Source: an uncultured Pseudomonadota bacterium
Lineage (GTDB): Bacteria; Pseudomonadota; Gammaproteobacteria; Enterobacterales; Succinivibrionaceae
Direction: 5' to 3'
NCBI GenBank assembly: GCA_900317945.1
Contig: ONIT01000003.1
Span: forward strand, 1 to 63,837
DNA length: 63,837 nucleotides
Shown: in pieces, positions 8,862 to 18,049 of the stretch
Numbering within the stretch: the first letter of the stretch is position 1
Layout: each line of letters opens with the position of its first letter
Program-made: the position numbers and the translations under genes
Notes under the pieces: generated by a model
Databases searched by the model: none
What the model was told of the DNA's origin: nothing
Seen by the model: only the letters and a program-made list of their open reading frames with translations

Positions 8862-9612
8862 GATCGATGCCCTTTACTCCCCTGAAAAGGGAGAGACTGT
8901 CCCGTCCGTTCGCCACGCCGCTCCGGTAGGCTGAGGCCTCAGCGCTGTTCACATAGCGCCTTCTGCTCCTTATCGTGCGCTGATCGTACCTGCCCTTGTA
9001 CTCCTCGATCATCATTCTCTCATTGTCGGCTACCGCGAACTTCGTTACCTTCTCGCTGATGGCCTCGAGCCAGCCTGACATGTAGAACGCAACCTGCTTC
9101 CTGGTATTGCTGCTGATCATGCGGCTCACCAGGCTGTCGAGATCCACAAAAAGATCCATGCCGTACCGGCGCCTGAGCTCGGGAAGGCTCTCCATGACCG
9201 AGGCCTTCACTTTGTTCCTTATCTCCTTCGAGGCGTCCTTCTTGACGTTGGCCGCCTCCCTCGAGAGTATGGTGAAGACATACACGGCAGACTCGAGCCT
9301 GTCCTTCGGCCCGATGAAGATAATCGTCCTAAAGCCCGATCCGCTCTGGTCTGACATCAGGTAGTCAAGCCCGAAGGCGTTCGCTATGATCATGCCGAGC
9401 CTTATGGAGAGCCTGCGCTCGCGAAGGGGCGAGAGCACGTCAGCCCGCTCCTCGCCGATGTCGCTGAGCATCACCTCCTTCACTGTGAGATGATTCCTCA
9501 TCATCAGCTTCTGGGCCTGGCTCAGCGCGATGGCAGCCTCGTTGGGGTTCGCCGAATGGCTGAGGGCCATGAGCTTCTTTATTCTTTCAAGAATGTCATC
9601 CTTTGTCTTCAT
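8845..9612 (-). CDS. DUF2786 domain protein
   Basis: A cytosolic 255-residue protein opening with the DUF2786 signature (ILERIKKLMALSHSANPNEAAIALSQAQKLMMRNHL), a short helical domain found in phage, plasmid and chromosomal proteins. The middle holds a beta-strand region (TIIFIGPKDRLESAVYVF) and the C-terminus is Arg-rich (TIRSRRRYVNSAEASAYRSG). No catalytic motif can be named. It overlaps the LolA-like gene, which suggests cotranscription, yet no functional link is obvious. This family is often carried by mobile DNA, although no other mobile gene is adjacent. Confidence 0.8.
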   Translation of the reverse strand: MKTKDDILERIKKLMALSHSANPNEAAIALSQAQKLMMRNHLTVKEVMLSDIGEERADVLSPLRERRLSIRLGMIIANAFGLDYLMSDQSGSGFRTIIFIGPKDRLESAVYVFTILSREAANVKKDASKEIRNKVKASVMESLPELRRRYGMDLFVDLDSLVSRMISSNTRKQVAFYMSGWLEAISEKVTKFAVADNERMMIEEYKGRYDQRTIRSRRRYVNSAEASAYRSGVANGRDSLSLFRGVKGIDHELLE

Positions 9613-9830
9613 AGCGTGGCCCTGAACAAACTGAAAATTCTGAGAAAAACGCGCCTCTGATTTTATCAGAAAAAGACGGGATTAAGACTTTAGCGGACTG
9701 GAAGCATTGGAGACTGCATTGCCGCGCGGGAAAACAGGAAAGGCGCGCCTCTGCGGCACGCCCTGGAAACAAAGCCGGCAGCCTTCGCCGCCGGTACGTG
9801 TGCCCCGGATACTCCGGGGCGCGGTCTGGC

Positions 9831-12407
9831 TTACTCCTTATAGGTGAGCTCGCCCTCCGAGAAGCCCAGCGTTATGAGCTTCCCCGGAACAAGCTTCCCG
9901 CTCAGGATGAGCTTCGCGAGAGGATCCTCAAGGCAGTTCTGTATTGCCCTCCTCAGAGGCCTTGCGCCGAATGCCGGATCATACCCGACCACGGTAAGGT
10001 GCTCCCAGACGGTATGGTCGAACTCAAAGTGGTAACCCATGCCGGCAAGCCTATCCATAAGGGTCTTGAGCTGGATCTTCGCAATCTGCTCAATCTGCTC
10101 CTTTCCGAGGGAGTGGAAGTACACGATGTCATCAATTCTGTTGAGGAACTCCGGCTTGAAGTGCGCCTTGAGCACTCCGTCAAGCTCCTTCTTGATGTCC
10201 TCCTCGCTCTTTGAGTTCTCGGTCTCCCTCTGGATGATGTCAGAGCCGAGGTTCGAGGTCATGATGATAATCGTGTTCTTGAAGTCAACGGTCTGGCCCT
10301 GTCCGTCGGTCAGGCGTCCGTCATCAAGGACCTGGAGCAGGATGTTGAACACATCTGGATGGGCCTTCTCAATCTCATCGAAGAGCACGACCGAATAGGG
10401 TCTGCGCTTTACCGCCTCCGTAAGCTGGCCGCCCTCCTCATAGCCAACATAGCCAGGATCCGCTCCGACGAGCCTCGAGACCGAGTACTTCTCCATGTAC
10501 TCCGACATGTCAATCCTCACAATCGACTTCTCTGTGTTGAAGAGGAGATCCGCAAGAGCCTTGCAGAGCTCGGTCTTGCCGACGCCGGTCGGTCCCATGA
10601 AGAGGAACGATCCTATCGGGCGGTTCGGATCGGAGAGCCCTGCGCGGCTTCTCCTGATGGCGTCAGAAATTGCCTTCACTGCCTCATCCTGCCCGATGAC
10701 TCTCTTATGGAGCTGATCCTCCATATTGAGCAGCTTCTCCCTCTCGCCCCTCAGCATCTTCGATACCGGGATGCCGGTTGCCTTTGAAACGACATCCGCG
10801 ATGTCCGCGTCGGTTACCTTGTTGTGAAGGAGCGTATCACCGCTCAGGTCGATCTCATTGCTCTTCTGGAGCTTCTTCTCAAGGGCAGGGATGACATCGT
10901 ACTTCAGCCTGCCGGCCTCAGTGTAGTTGCCGTCCCTCTCGGCCCTCTTCTGGTCAAGTATCGCGTTGTCGAGCTCCTTCTTGAGATCCTTGGAGCCGGA
11001 GAGCGCGGCCTTCTCGACCTTCCACCTCTCGTTTAGGGCCTGCGACTCCTTCTCCTTCTCCTCAATCTCCGCGGTGATGTCGCTGTAGCGCTTCTTGCTC
11101 GCGTCATCAGTCTCGTTCTTCAGCGCCTGCTGCTCCATCTTGAGCTGTATGAGGCGGCGGTCGAGGCGGTCAAGCTTCTCGGGCTTGGAGTCCATCTGCA
11201 GCCTGATGCTGGCGGCGGCCTCATCGATGAGGTCGATTGCCTTGTCCGGGAGCTTCCTGTCGGTGATGTAGCGGTTTGAGAGCGTCGCAGCAGCAACGAG
11301 CGCCGGATCGGTGATCTGGACGTTGTGGTGCAGCTCGTAGCGCTTCTGGAGTCCCCTCAGGATCGCGATGGTGCTCTCCACGCTCGGCTCGCCGACGAAG
11401 ACCTTCTGGAACCTGCGCTCAAGGGCCGGATCCTTCTCGATGTACTTGTGGTACTCGTCAAGGGTCGTCGCGCCGATGCAGTGGAGCTCGCCGCGGGCAA
11501 GGGCGGGCTTGAGCATATTGCCGGCGTCAAGCGCGCCGTCTGTCTTGCCGGCGCCTACGACGGTATGGATCTCGTCGATGAAGAGTATGACCTTGCCCTG
11601 CTGCTTCTTGAGCTCGTTGAGGACAGCCTTAAGCCTCTCCTCGAACTCGCCGCGGTACTTGGCGCCTGCGATGAGCCCGCCCATGTCAAGGGAGAGAAGC
11701 CTCTTGCCCTTGAGCCCCTCGGGAACCTCCTTGTTGACGATTCTCTGGGCCAAGCCCTCGACAATCGCGGTCTTGCCGACGCCCGGCTCGCCGATGAGGA
11801 CCGGGTTGTTCTTGGTCCTTCTCTGGAGAACCTGCATGGTGCGCCTGATCTCCTCATCGCGGCCGATGACCGGATCGAGCGTGCCCTTCTCGGCCTCCGC
11901 CGTAACGTCAATGCAGAACTTGGCGAGTGCGCCCCTCTTCTGCTCGGCGTTCTGATCGTCAACGCTGTCGCCGTTTCTCATCTTATTGATTGCCTCCCTG
12001 ACCTTATTGTCGTCAAGGCCGTACTTCTGCATGATCTGACCGAGAGCGTCACGGTCAAAGCAGGCCGCAAGGACGAAGAGCTCCGATGAGATGTACTGAT
12101 CCTTGAGCTTTACCGAGAACTTCTCGCAGAGACCGAGGAGGTTGGCAAGCTGCGGCGAGAACTTGACGTCTCCGCCCACGCCGCTCACCTGCGGCAGGCT
12201 GCTGATCTGGGAGTCGATATCATTCTCAAAACCGGTGAGGTCAGTTCCCAGCATTTTGAGAAGCGCGACAACCGAGCCGTCCTTCTGCTGAAGGAAGGCC
12301 TTCATCAGATGCACCGGCTCGATAAACTGGTTGTCATTTCCAAGCGCCTGCCTCTGCGCCTCATTGAGAGCGTCAAGGAAGCCGCTCGTAAGATTGTCCA
12401 TATTCAT
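9831..12407 (-). CDS. clpB: Chaperone ClpB (protein disaggregase)
   Basis: ClpB is a hexameric AAA+ machine that works with DnaK to pull proteins out of aggregates. The 858 residues (E. coli 857) contain the N-terminal Clp repeat domain, a first AAA+ module (Walker [14 protein letters not shown], Walker [16 protein letters not shown]), the long coiled-coil middle domain (about 410-525, rich in K/E/R), and a second AAA+ module ([26 protein letters not shown]). The ClpP-binding tripeptide loop of ClpA/ClpX is absent, as expected. The order rluD-pgeF-clpB equals E. coli. A candidate heat-shock promoter lies just upstream. A GC-rich stem-loop (9812-9830) without a T-tract follows the stop. Confidence 0.98.
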   Translation of the reverse strand: MNMDNLTSGFLDALNEAQRQALGNDNQFIEPVHLMKAFLQQKDGSVVALLKMLGTDLTGFENDIDSQISSLPQVSGVGGDVKFSPQLANLLGLCEKFSVKLKDQYISSELFVLAACFDRDALGQIMQKYGLDDNKVREAINKMRNGDSVDDQNAEQKRGALAKFCIDVTAEAEKGTLDPVIGRDEEIRRTMQVLQRRTKNNPVLIGEPGVGKTAIVEGLAQRIVNKEVPEGLKGKRLLSLDMGGLIAGAKYRGEFEERLKAVLNELKKQQGKVILFIDEIHTVVGAGKTDGALDAGNMLKPALARGELHCIGATTLDEYHKYIEKDPALERRFQKVFVGEPSVESTIAILRGLQKRYELHHNVQITDPALVAAATLSNRYITDRKLPDKAIDLIDEAAASIRLQMDSKPEKLDRLDRRLIQLKMEQQALKNETDDASKKRYSDITAEIEEKEKESQALNERWKVEKAALSGSKDLKKELDNAILDQKRAERDGNYTEAGRLKYDVIPALEKKLQKSNEIDLSGDTLLHNKVTDADIADVVSKATGIPVSKMLRGEREKLLNMEDQLHKRVIGQDEAVKAISDAIRRSRAGLSDPNRPIGSFLFMGPTGVGKTELCKALADLLFNTEKSIVRIDMSEYMEKYSVSRLVGADPGYVGYEEGGQLTEAVKRRPYSVVLFDEIEKAHPDVFNILLQVLDDGRLTDGQGQTVDFKNTIIIMTSNLGSDIIQRETENSKSEEDIKKELDGVLKAHFKPEFLNRIDDIVYFHSLGKEQIEQIAKIQLKTLMDRLAGMGYHFEFDHTVWEHLTVVGYDPAFGARPLRRAIQNCLEDPLAKLILSGKLVPGKLITLGFSEGELTYKE

Positions 12408-12440
12408 TTTCTCTCTCCTGTTTTTCTCTTCTGGAGGAAT

Positions 12441-12469
12441 ATATGGAGGCAGGCATGCGCATAAGCAAG
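12441..12469 (-). promoter_or_regulatory. clpB: Candidate sigma-32 (heat shock) promoter of clpB
   Basis: On the minus strand CTTGCTT, a 13-base spacer and CCTCCATAT resemble the RpoH consensus (CTTGAAA, 13-15 bases, CCCCATnT). It ends 34 bases before the clpB ATG. clpB is a classical RpoH target. Confidence 0.45.
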
Positions 12470-12536
12470 AACGCCGGATAAATTTTTACAGCGCTGAGGC
12501 GGGAGGAGAATCAGTTCAGAACGAAAATGACGTGAC

Positions 12537-12556
12537 GGCCGGATGCTCCACCGGCC
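12537..12556 (-). terminator. Stem-loop after pgeF
   Basis: A perfect GGCCGG / CCGGCC stem with an 8-base loop lies 10 bases behind the pgeF stop and before the clpB promoter. The T-tract is poor, so this would be a partial terminator insulating clpB. Confidence 0.35.
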
Positions 12557-12566
12557 GCGGAATGTG

Positions 12567-13319
12567 TCAGGCTGGATCCAGCCAGATGAGTGCCGCGCCC
12601 CTCCCGGTCCTGCCGTCGCGGCGGTAGGAGAAGAAGCGTGACGGATCGCTGTAGGTGCAGAGTCCGCAGTCGCTGATGTTCTCCTGCCTGAACCCGGCTC
12701 CTGAGAGCCTTCGCACCGCAAGCACCGCAAGTGAGCAGAGGAAGTGCCCCGGACGCGAGGGCCTGAAGGCATCAGCGGCGCCGCTGTCTGCGGAGATGAA
12801 CGCGGATCTAACCTCGTCCCCGACCTCAAAGGCGCTCCTGCCTATCCTGGGGCCCAGCCAGGCGCGGATTTCCCCGGGATCTGAGGCCATGGCAGCCACA
12901 GTTTTCTCAAGGACTCCAGCGGCGAGCCCGCGCCAGCCGGCATGGGCCGCTGCTATCGTGCCAGATGCCGGATCAAAGAAGAGGACAGGCAGGCAGTCCG
13001 CGGTCATAATCGCAAGCGGGAGTCCTCTTTTACAGGTAACGAGCGCATCGCCCTCGGGGGCGCCCTGTCCGGCATCCTCTCCCCAGAGAACATCGGTGCC
13101 GTGTACCTGGGTTACGTAAACCGGATCGGCAGGGAGAGCGAATTTACGGACGGCAATCGAGCGGTTCTCCAGTACAAGATCCCGGTCATCGCCGACATGG
13201 AGCGCGAGGTTGAGGCTCCCATAGCAGCCGGCGCTCACCCCGCCCTGTCTCAGAGTGTACCCGGCATGGACAAAGGGAGGAACGTCCCAGCCTGCGCGGA
13301 TGAGGCCCGCCTCAGTCAT
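12567..13319 (-). CDS. pgeF: Peptidoglycan editing factor / multicopper-type nucleoside phosphorylase PgeF (YfiH)
   Basis: Member of the DUF152/laccase-domain family. In E. coli YfiH removes wrongly placed L-serine precursors from muropeptide synthesis, and relatives show purine nucleoside phosphorylase activity. The metal-binding motifs are intact: VTQVHGTDV, TADCLPVLFF and AHAGWRGLAAG. The ATG at 13319 has GGAG nine bases upstream; another ATG two codons earlier is nearly on top of the ribosome site. The gene overlaps rluD by 8 bases. Length 250 residues, close to the 243 of E. coli. Confidence 0.9.
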   Translation of the reverse strand: MTEAGLIRAGWDVPPFVHAGYTLRQGGVSAGCYGSLNLALHVGDDRDLVLENRSIAVRKFALPADPVYVTQVHGTDVLWGEDAGQGAPEGDALVTCKRGLPLAIMTADCLPVLFFDPASGTIAAAHAGWRGLAAGVLEKTVAAMASDPGEIRAWLGPRIGRSAFEVGDEVRSAFISADSGAADAFRPSRPGHFLCSLAVLAVRRLSGAGFRQENISDCGLCTYSDPSRFFSYRRDGRTGRGAALIWLDPA

Positions 13320-14319
13320 AGACATACTCTCCGGGATGCTCGGAGAGGTCGCGCCTCAGCACCGCGTAGAGCTCATTGAGATCATCTGGGATCGGGGACT
13401 CGAACGAGACCTCAAGCCCGGTCGAGGGATGGATGAACATCAGCTTTGCCGCATGGAGTGCCTGCCTCGGGAAGCCGGTTACCTTGCGGTTGAACTCCTC
13501 GTCGGCGCCCTTGATGTATCTTTTTCTCCTGAGGCCGTAGAGAGGATCCCCGACCAGCGGATGGTTGATATGGGCCATGTGCACTCTGATCTGGTGGGTC
13601 CTTCCGGTCTCAAGGCGGACTCTTATTCTGGTGTGCGCGCGGAACCTCTCGAGGACCCGGTAGTGGGTTACCGCCTCGCGGCCCATGCCCTCCGGGACAA
13701 CCGCCATCATGGTCCGCACGGTCCGGCTTCTCCCAATCGGCGCATCAACCGTGCCGCCCGCGGTAAGGACTCCGACAACGACAGCCTCGTACTCGCGGAC
13801 GACCTCATGCTTTGAAATTGCCTTCACCAGCTTGTTCTGCGCCTTCTCAGACCTTGCCACAACCATGAGCCCCGAGGTGTCGCGGTCAAGGCGGTGCACA
13901 ATGCCTGCTCTCGGAAGATGGGCGTTCTCCGGATAGCGGAACAGTATGCCGTTCATCAGCGTGCCGTCATGCACTCCGGCGCCGGGATGCACGACAATCC
14001 CCGCAGGCTTGTTTATGATGATGATGTCCTTGTCCTCGTAGACAGTCTCGAAGGGAATGTCCTGCGGCTCCGCCAGGTAGTCATCAGTGAGCTCAGGCGT
14101 CAGGCCGATCTCAATGCCGCTCTCGACGAGGGTTCTCGGAACGGTGCAGACCCTTCCGTCAAGGGTTACGCGCCCCTCCTCTATCCATTTCTTGATCTTG
14201 CTGCGCGAGTAGTCAGAGTACAGGGACGCGAGAACCTGATCGAGCCTTCTTCCGTGCTCCTCATCGCCGGCGGTCCTCACCAGCTCCTGGTTTTCATCAT
14301 CATAGAATTCCTGTGCCAT
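13312..14319 (-). CDS. rluD: 23S rRNA pseudouridine synthase RluD
   Basis: Makes pseudouridines 1911, 1915 and 1917 in helix 69 of 23S rRNA. An N-terminal S4 RNA-binding domain (GRRLDQVLASLYSDYSRSKI) precedes the RluA-type catalytic domain with the motif HRLDRDTSGLMV holding the catalytic aspartate, then ETGRTHQIRVH. The frame is open for 49 codons further upstream, but the ATG at 14319 has a strong AAGGAGG site and gives 335 residues (E. coli 326). It starts the rluD-pgeF pair. bamD, which flanks rluD in E. coli, is not here; yciB diverges instead. Confidence 0.95.
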   Translation of the reverse strand: MAQEFYDDENQELVRTAGDEEHGRRLDQVLASLYSDYSRSKIKKWIEEGRVTLDGRVCTVPRTLVESGIEIGLTPELTDDYLAEPQDIPFETVYEDKDIIIINKPAGIVVHPGAGVHDGTLMNGILFRYPENAHLPRAGIVHRLDRDTSGLMVVARSEKAQNKLVKAISKHEVVREYEAVVVGVLTAGGTVDAPIGRSRTVRTMMAVVPEGMGREAVTHYRVLERFRAHTRIRVRLETGRTHQIRVHMAHINHPLVGDPLYGLRRKRYIKGADEEFNRKVTGFPRQALHAAKLMFIHPSTGLEVSFESPIPDDLNELYAVLRRDLSEHPGEYVYD

Positions 14320-14446
14320 CAGCGCCTCCTTTTGGCCGATCTGAATGATTCGCCTCACGCGGTTTCCCATTCTAACCGATTTGCGGCAATTTCTTCCTCC
14401 GCCGCCGGGGCGCAGCGGCCATATGCCGGAACCGGCCCTTTCATTG

Positions 14447-14452
14447 TATAAT
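14447..14452 (+). promoter_or_regulatory. Candidate -10 for yciB-yciI-galU
   Basis: A consensus TATAAT preceded by TTG lies 49 bases before yciB. The -35 position (TGCCGG) is poor. Confidence 0.4.
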
Positions 14453-14500
14453 CTGCAGGATGGCACCAGGAACTGATACTACAAGACCTATAACAAAAAT

Positions 14501-15148
14501 ATGAAAAACCTGCTCAGTCTGATTCCCGTTCTTGCTTTCTTCATCGCCTTCAAAATGGCCGGCGATGATCCAAACCCTATAGTGTACGGGACCAAGTGGC
14601 TCATCGGCTCGACTGTCGCGGTCCTGCTGCTCATGCTCTGCATCTACCGTAAGCTGACGAGAATGGAGCTCATCCTTGGAGGAGCCGTCCTGCTCTTCAG
14701 CGGCCTCACCATAGCATTCGACAATCCGGCCTTCATCAAGTGGAAGGTGTCAGTGATGAACATCATCTACGCGGCGGTGCTCCTCAGCAGCAGGTACATC
14801 TTCAGAACCAACCTGCTCTCCCTGTTCATGCACCGGTACCTCCCCATAAAAAAGAAGGAGGAGGACGCCTGCAACATCGCGCTTTCCTGCAACTTTCTGC
14901 TCATAGCCGCGGTCAATTACGTGCTGGCCTTCCGGCTTGTCAGCCTGCTTGGCTGCACTCCCGCCGAGGCCGACAGCATCTGGATGAATTTCAGGACATT
15001 TGGCATCCCTGTGATCGATGTTCTGTTTTTCACCGGACTCTTCATCTACATTTACCGTAAGCTGCCTCCTGAGATGAAGACGCCCGAGGGCGCCTCCGCC
15101 GAAGGCAGCGGGAATGAAGTATCAGAAAAGAAGGAGAATACTGACTGA
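14501..15148 (+). CDS. yciB: Inner-membrane septation/envelope protein YciB (IspZ family)
   Basis: YciB is a multi-pass inner-membrane protein linked to cell-envelope synthesis and division, interacting with elongation and division proteins in E. coli. The 215 residues begin [22 protein letters not shown] and show about five to six membrane helices, a family hallmark. The C-terminal tail is charged and unusually long ([22 protein letters not shown]) compared with the 179-residue E. coli protein. No clear ribosome site precedes the ATG. Its TGA shares a base with the ATG of yciI, and both genes are near each other in E. coli too. Confidence 0.9.
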   Translation: MKNLLSLIPVLAFFIAFKMAGDDPNPIVYGTKWLIGSTVAVLLLMLCIYRKLTRMELILGGAVLLFSGLTIAFDNPAFIKWKVSVMNIIYAAVLLSSRYIFRTNLLSLFMHRYLPIKKKEEDACNIALSCNFLLIAAVNYVLAFRLVSLLGCTPAEADSIWMNFRTFGIPVIDVLFFTGLFIYIYRKLPPEMKTPEGASAEGSGNEVSEKKENTD

Positions 15149-15465
15149 TGTGGTATCTGGTATATGCTGAGGACTACAGCGGTTCCCTTGAGGGAAGGAG
15201 AAAGGCCCGCCCCGCCCACCTCGCGAGGCTCAGCGCTCTCGCCGCAGAAGGACGTCTCATCCTGGCAGGCCCCAACCCTGCCGTTGACAGCGAGAAGCCT
15301 GGCGACGCAGGATTCACCGGCAGCACTGTGATTGCAAAGTTTGACTCACTTGAGGAGGCAAAGAAGTGGGCTGACGAGGATCCGTACGTCGCAGCCCACG
15401 TCTTCGAGAAGGTGACTGTAAAGCCCCTCCTCATCACCGCCAAGCCTTCCTGCGCTTTTTTCTGA
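15148..15465 (+). CDS. yciI: YciI family protein
   Basis: A 105-residue ferredoxin-like-fold protein of the YCII family. It starts [17 protein letters not shown] and carries the RPAHLARL segment with the family histidine, then GRLILAGP. The molecular function in proteobacteria is not established; the fold resembles small decarboxylating and dehalogenating enzymes. The start codon overlaps the yciB stop (TGATG), so translation is coupled. Confidence 0.92.
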   Translation: MWYLVYAEDYSGSLEGRRKARPAHLARLSALAAEGRLILAGPNPAVDSEKPGDAGFTGSTVIAKFDSLEEAKKWADEDPYVAAHVFEKVTVKPLLITAKPSCAFF

Positions 15466-15474
15466 GAGGTTCAA

Positions 15475-16383
15475 ATGCCAGCAAAAGTCAAGGTTACGCG
15501 CGCAGTCATTCCGGTGGCCGGACTCGGCACCAGGATGCTGCCTGCCACAAAGGCAATCCCCAAGGAAATGCTCCCGATCGTCGACAAGCCGCTCATCCAG
15601 TACATCGTCAATGAGGCGGTCCAGGCCGGCATCAAGAACATCATCCTGGTTACCCACTCATCAAAGAACTCTATAGAGAACCACTTCGATACCAGCTTTG
15701 AGCTTGAGGCAACTCTGGAGAAGCGTGTCAAGCGCCAGCTGCTCTTCGAGGTCCAGAACATCATCCCGAAGGACGTCACCATCATGCACGTGCGCCAGGG
15801 CATCGCCAAGGGACTTGGCCACGCCATCCTCTGCGCGCATCCTCTTGTCGGGGACAACCCGTTTGCCGTCCTCCTGCCGGATGTCCTCATCGATGACGCG
15901 ATGAGCAACCTCTACAAGGACAACCTTGCCGAGATGAAGAAGCGCTTCGAGGAGACCGGAACCGGACAGATCATGGTCGAGAAGGTTCCCCATGAGGAGG
16001 TCTCAAGCTACGGAGTTGTGGACATCGGCGGCAGGACCATGGATGACGGAGCATCAGTTCCCATCCAGTCCATTGTCGAGAAGCCCAAGGTTGACGAGGC
16101 GCCGTCAGACTACGCTGTAGTAGGACGCTACATCCTGCCGAAGGAAATCTGGCATCTTCTGAAGGAGACTCCGCCCGGAGCAGGCGACGAGATCCAGCTT
16201 ACCGACTCCATCGCCCTCCTCATGAGGGAGAAGGAGGTCGACGCCTACGAGATCAAGGGACAGAGCCACGACTGCGGCAACAAGCTCGGCTACATGGAGA
16301 CCAACATGCTCTATGCGGCGCGCCATCCCAAGATCGGCAACAGCTTCAAGGCTTTCATCAAGCAGTTCGCCGCAACGCTCTGA
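15475..16383 (+). CDS. galU: UTP-glucose-1-phosphate uridylyltransferase
   Basis: GalU makes UDP-glucose from UTP and glucose-1-phosphate for LPS, exopolysaccharide and trehalose precursors. The 302-residue length equals E. coli GalU. The nucleotidyltransferase signature [20 protein letters not shown], the substrate site [12 protein letters not shown] and the motif [11 protein letters not shown] are all present. The ATG has GAGAGG upstream, 10 bases after yciI, so it is the third gene of this plus-strand unit. It converges on yciO with only 12 bases between stops. Confidence 0.97.
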   Translation: MPAKVKVTRAVIPVAGLGTRMLPATKAIPKEMLPIVDKPLIQYIVNEAVQAGIKNIILVTHSSKNSIENHFDTSFELEATLEKRVKRQLLFEVQNIIPKDVTIMHVRQGIAKGLGHAILCAHPLVGDNPFAVLLPDVLIDDAMSNLYKDNLAEMKKRFEETGTGQIMVEKVPHEEVSSYGVVDIGGRTMDDGASVPIQSIVEKPKVDEAPSDYAVVGRYILPKEIWHLLKETPPGAGDEIQLTDSIALLMREKEVDAYEIKGQSHDCGNKLGYMETNMLYAARHPKIGNSFKAFIKQFAATL

Positions 16384-16395
16384 TTTAAAAGGGGA

Positions 16396-17022
16396 TCAGG
16401 CAAGGAAAGGCGCAGGATCGCCTGATCCCTCACGAAGCACCTTTATCTCCCCGTCTGCCATGTCGATGACCGTGGTCGGCTCGGCGGGGAGCACTCCTCC
16501 ATCGACTATCATGTCGACAGACTTTCCGATTTTCTCCGCTATCTCCTCAGGATCCGACTCCGGAACAGCGTTTCCCGGAAGTATGAGGCTTGTTGACATC
16601 ACCGGCGCGTGAAGCTCGGAGAGCATCGCCTGGGTGATGGCAAAGTCCGGAACCCTGAGGCCGATGGTCTTTCTTCTTTCATTCATCAGCCTGCGGGGCA
16701 CTTCCTTGGTTGCCTGGAGGATGAAGGTGTACTGCCCCGGCGTGTGCTTCCTCATCAGGCGGAAGCAGGTGTCGGAGACAACCGCATAGTTCGAGAGCTC
16801 CGAGAGGTCGCTGCACACCAGTGTGAAGTTGTGGTACTTGTCTATATCCCTGATCTGGCAGATCCGGTCCATGCCCTTCTTGTTCTCAAGCGCGCAGCCC
16901 ACCGCGTAGCCCGAGTCGGTCGGATAGACCACGACTCCGCCGTCAGCGATCGTCTTTACCGCCTTTGCGATAAGCCTCGGCTGCGGCGTTACCGGATGGA
17001 TCTCAATTATTTCAGGACGCAT
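16396..17022 (-). CDS. yciO: YrdC/Sua5-family protein YciO
   Basis: YciO belongs to the SUA5/YrdC fold that binds L-threonine, ATP and double-stranded RNA. TsaC makes threonylcarbamoyl-AMP for tRNA t6A; the YciO branch is a paralog with unsettled function. Visible: VVVYPTDSGYAVGCALENKKG, ICQIRDIDKYHNFTLVC, and TIGLRVPDFAITQAML. The frame extends 58 codons upstream into rnm, but the ATG at 17022 has GGAGAG and gives 208 residues (E. coli 206). It overlaps rnm by 11 bases, the same order as E. coli. Confidence 0.92.
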   Translation of the reverse strand: MRPEIIEIHPVTPQPRLIAKAVKTIADGGVVVYPTDSGYAVGCALENKKGMDRICQIRDIDKYHNFTLVCSDLSELSNYAVVSDTCFRLMRKHTPGQYTFILQATKEVPRRLMNERRKTIGLRVPDFAITQAMLSELHAPVMSTSLILPGNAVPESDPEEIAEKIGKSVDMIVDGGVLPAEPTTVIDMADGEIKVLREGSGDPAPFLA

Positions 17023-17902
17023 TGTTCTCTCCGAAAAATTCTGAAATTCTGTCTGCAATCTTGCCTGCTGTCCAGATGGGGACGGCCTTTGAGGGCATGA
17101 AAAGATTCTTACCGAGAGTGCGCCACTCACTTCCCCGGTCATGGAAGTCAGATCCCATTGAGCCATAGAGCTCCAGGCTCCTCGAAAGCTCCGCAAGACG
17201 GTCCGAGTCTGAGGGCCCCATGCCGCAGGACGTGACCTCTATCCCGTCTCCGCCAAGCTCCTTGAACTCCCTGGCAAGCGCTGTAACCATCCTCCCTGTA
17301 AGGCGCTGATACCTAAGGGGATGGGCAAAAACCGCAAGGCCTCCGGCATCGTGTATTACATCGACGGCCTCGCCGACGCTCATCCAGGATGACTGGCAGT
17401 ACGCAGGAGCGCCGCGCACCAGATATTTATTGAAGCAGGAGGCGTAGTCTCCCGCGCCGTGGGACTCAAGGTACTGACCGAGGTGCTTCCTCGTAGGCAT
17501 GCCGCCCTGGTCTATCATCCCGGAAAAATAATCCGTGATGCCGGTGAAGCCAAGCGCCTCAAGCTTTTCCGCCATGCCGAGGATCCGGGATGTTCTCCGC
17601 TCCCTCTGGGCCTGCTCGGCGGCCTTGAGCATCCTGCTTCTGGGATCGATCTCAAGTCCTACTATATGGATCTCAAAGCTCTCGCCGTTGTGGTGCCATT
17701 TGGTTGAGAACTCTATCCCGGGGACGAGGCATACCCCGAGCTTTCTTGCGGCGGCTGAAGCGCGCTCCGTTCCTGAGGAGGTGTCATGGTCAGTCAGCGC
17801 AAGCACACTGACTTTTCTTTCCGCTGCCTCGCGGGCAAGCTCCTCCGGGGAAAGCTCACCGTCAGAGCAGCTTGAGTGGGTATGAAGATCAAATGACAGC
17901 AT
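17012..17902 (-). CDS. rnm: RNase AM, 5'-3' exoribonuclease of the PHP family (YciV/TrpH)
   Basis: In E. coli Rnm matures the 5' ends of 23S, 16S and 5S rRNA and removes oligonucleotides. It is a polymerase-and-histidinol-phosphatase (PHP) domain metalloenzyme. The metal motifs are clear: DLHTHSSCSDGELSPEEL at the N-terminus, LTDHDTSSG, and the late GSDFHDRGSEWR. The 296 residues match the family (293). A good GGGAGG site precedes the ATG. It lies upstream of and overlaps yciO. Confidence 0.93.
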   Translation of the reverse strand: MLSFDLHTHSSCSDGELSPEELAREAAERKVSVLALTDHDTSSGTERASAAARKLGVCLVPGIEFSTKWHHNGESFEIHIVGLEIDPRSRMLKAAEQAQRERRTSRILGMAEKLEALGFTGITDYFSGMIDQGGMPTRKHLGQYLESHGAGDYASCFNKYLVRGAPAYCQSSWMSVGEAVDVIHDAGGLAVFAHPLRYQRLTGRMVTALAREFKELGGDGIEVTSCGMGPSDSDRLAELSRSLELYGSMGSDFHDRGSEWRTLGKNLFMPSKAVPIWTAGKIADRISEFFGENNAS

Positions 17903-17929
17903 GGAGCCTCCCGGAATTTAGCGGCAAAC

Positions 17930-17979
17930 GGCAGCCATCAGGCACATGCCTTGGCTGCCGGCAGGCATTTCCTGCCGGC
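17930..17979. other. Two overlapping perfect stem-loops upstream of rnm
   Basis: First: GGCAGCCA (17930-17937) and AGGCA pair with TGCCT and TGGCTGCC (ending 17959), a 13-bp stem with a 2-base bulge and a 2-base loop. Second: GCCGGCAGG (17957-17965) pairs with CCTGCCGGC (17971-17979). They share three bases, so the two folds are partly exclusive. No T-tract follows on either strand. They lie between ndh (ends 18050) and rnm on the minus strand. Confidence 0.4.
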
Positions 17980-18049
17980 GTAAATATACACCGAAACATC
18001 ATTGCTGTACATTTGGGATTAAGGGAGCCCAGTGCAGAGTCTGCCAGCG

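Noticed and set aside
9812-9830. GC-rich hairpin as the clpB terminator
   Set aside because: The stem is perfect, but no T-run follows on the minus strand.
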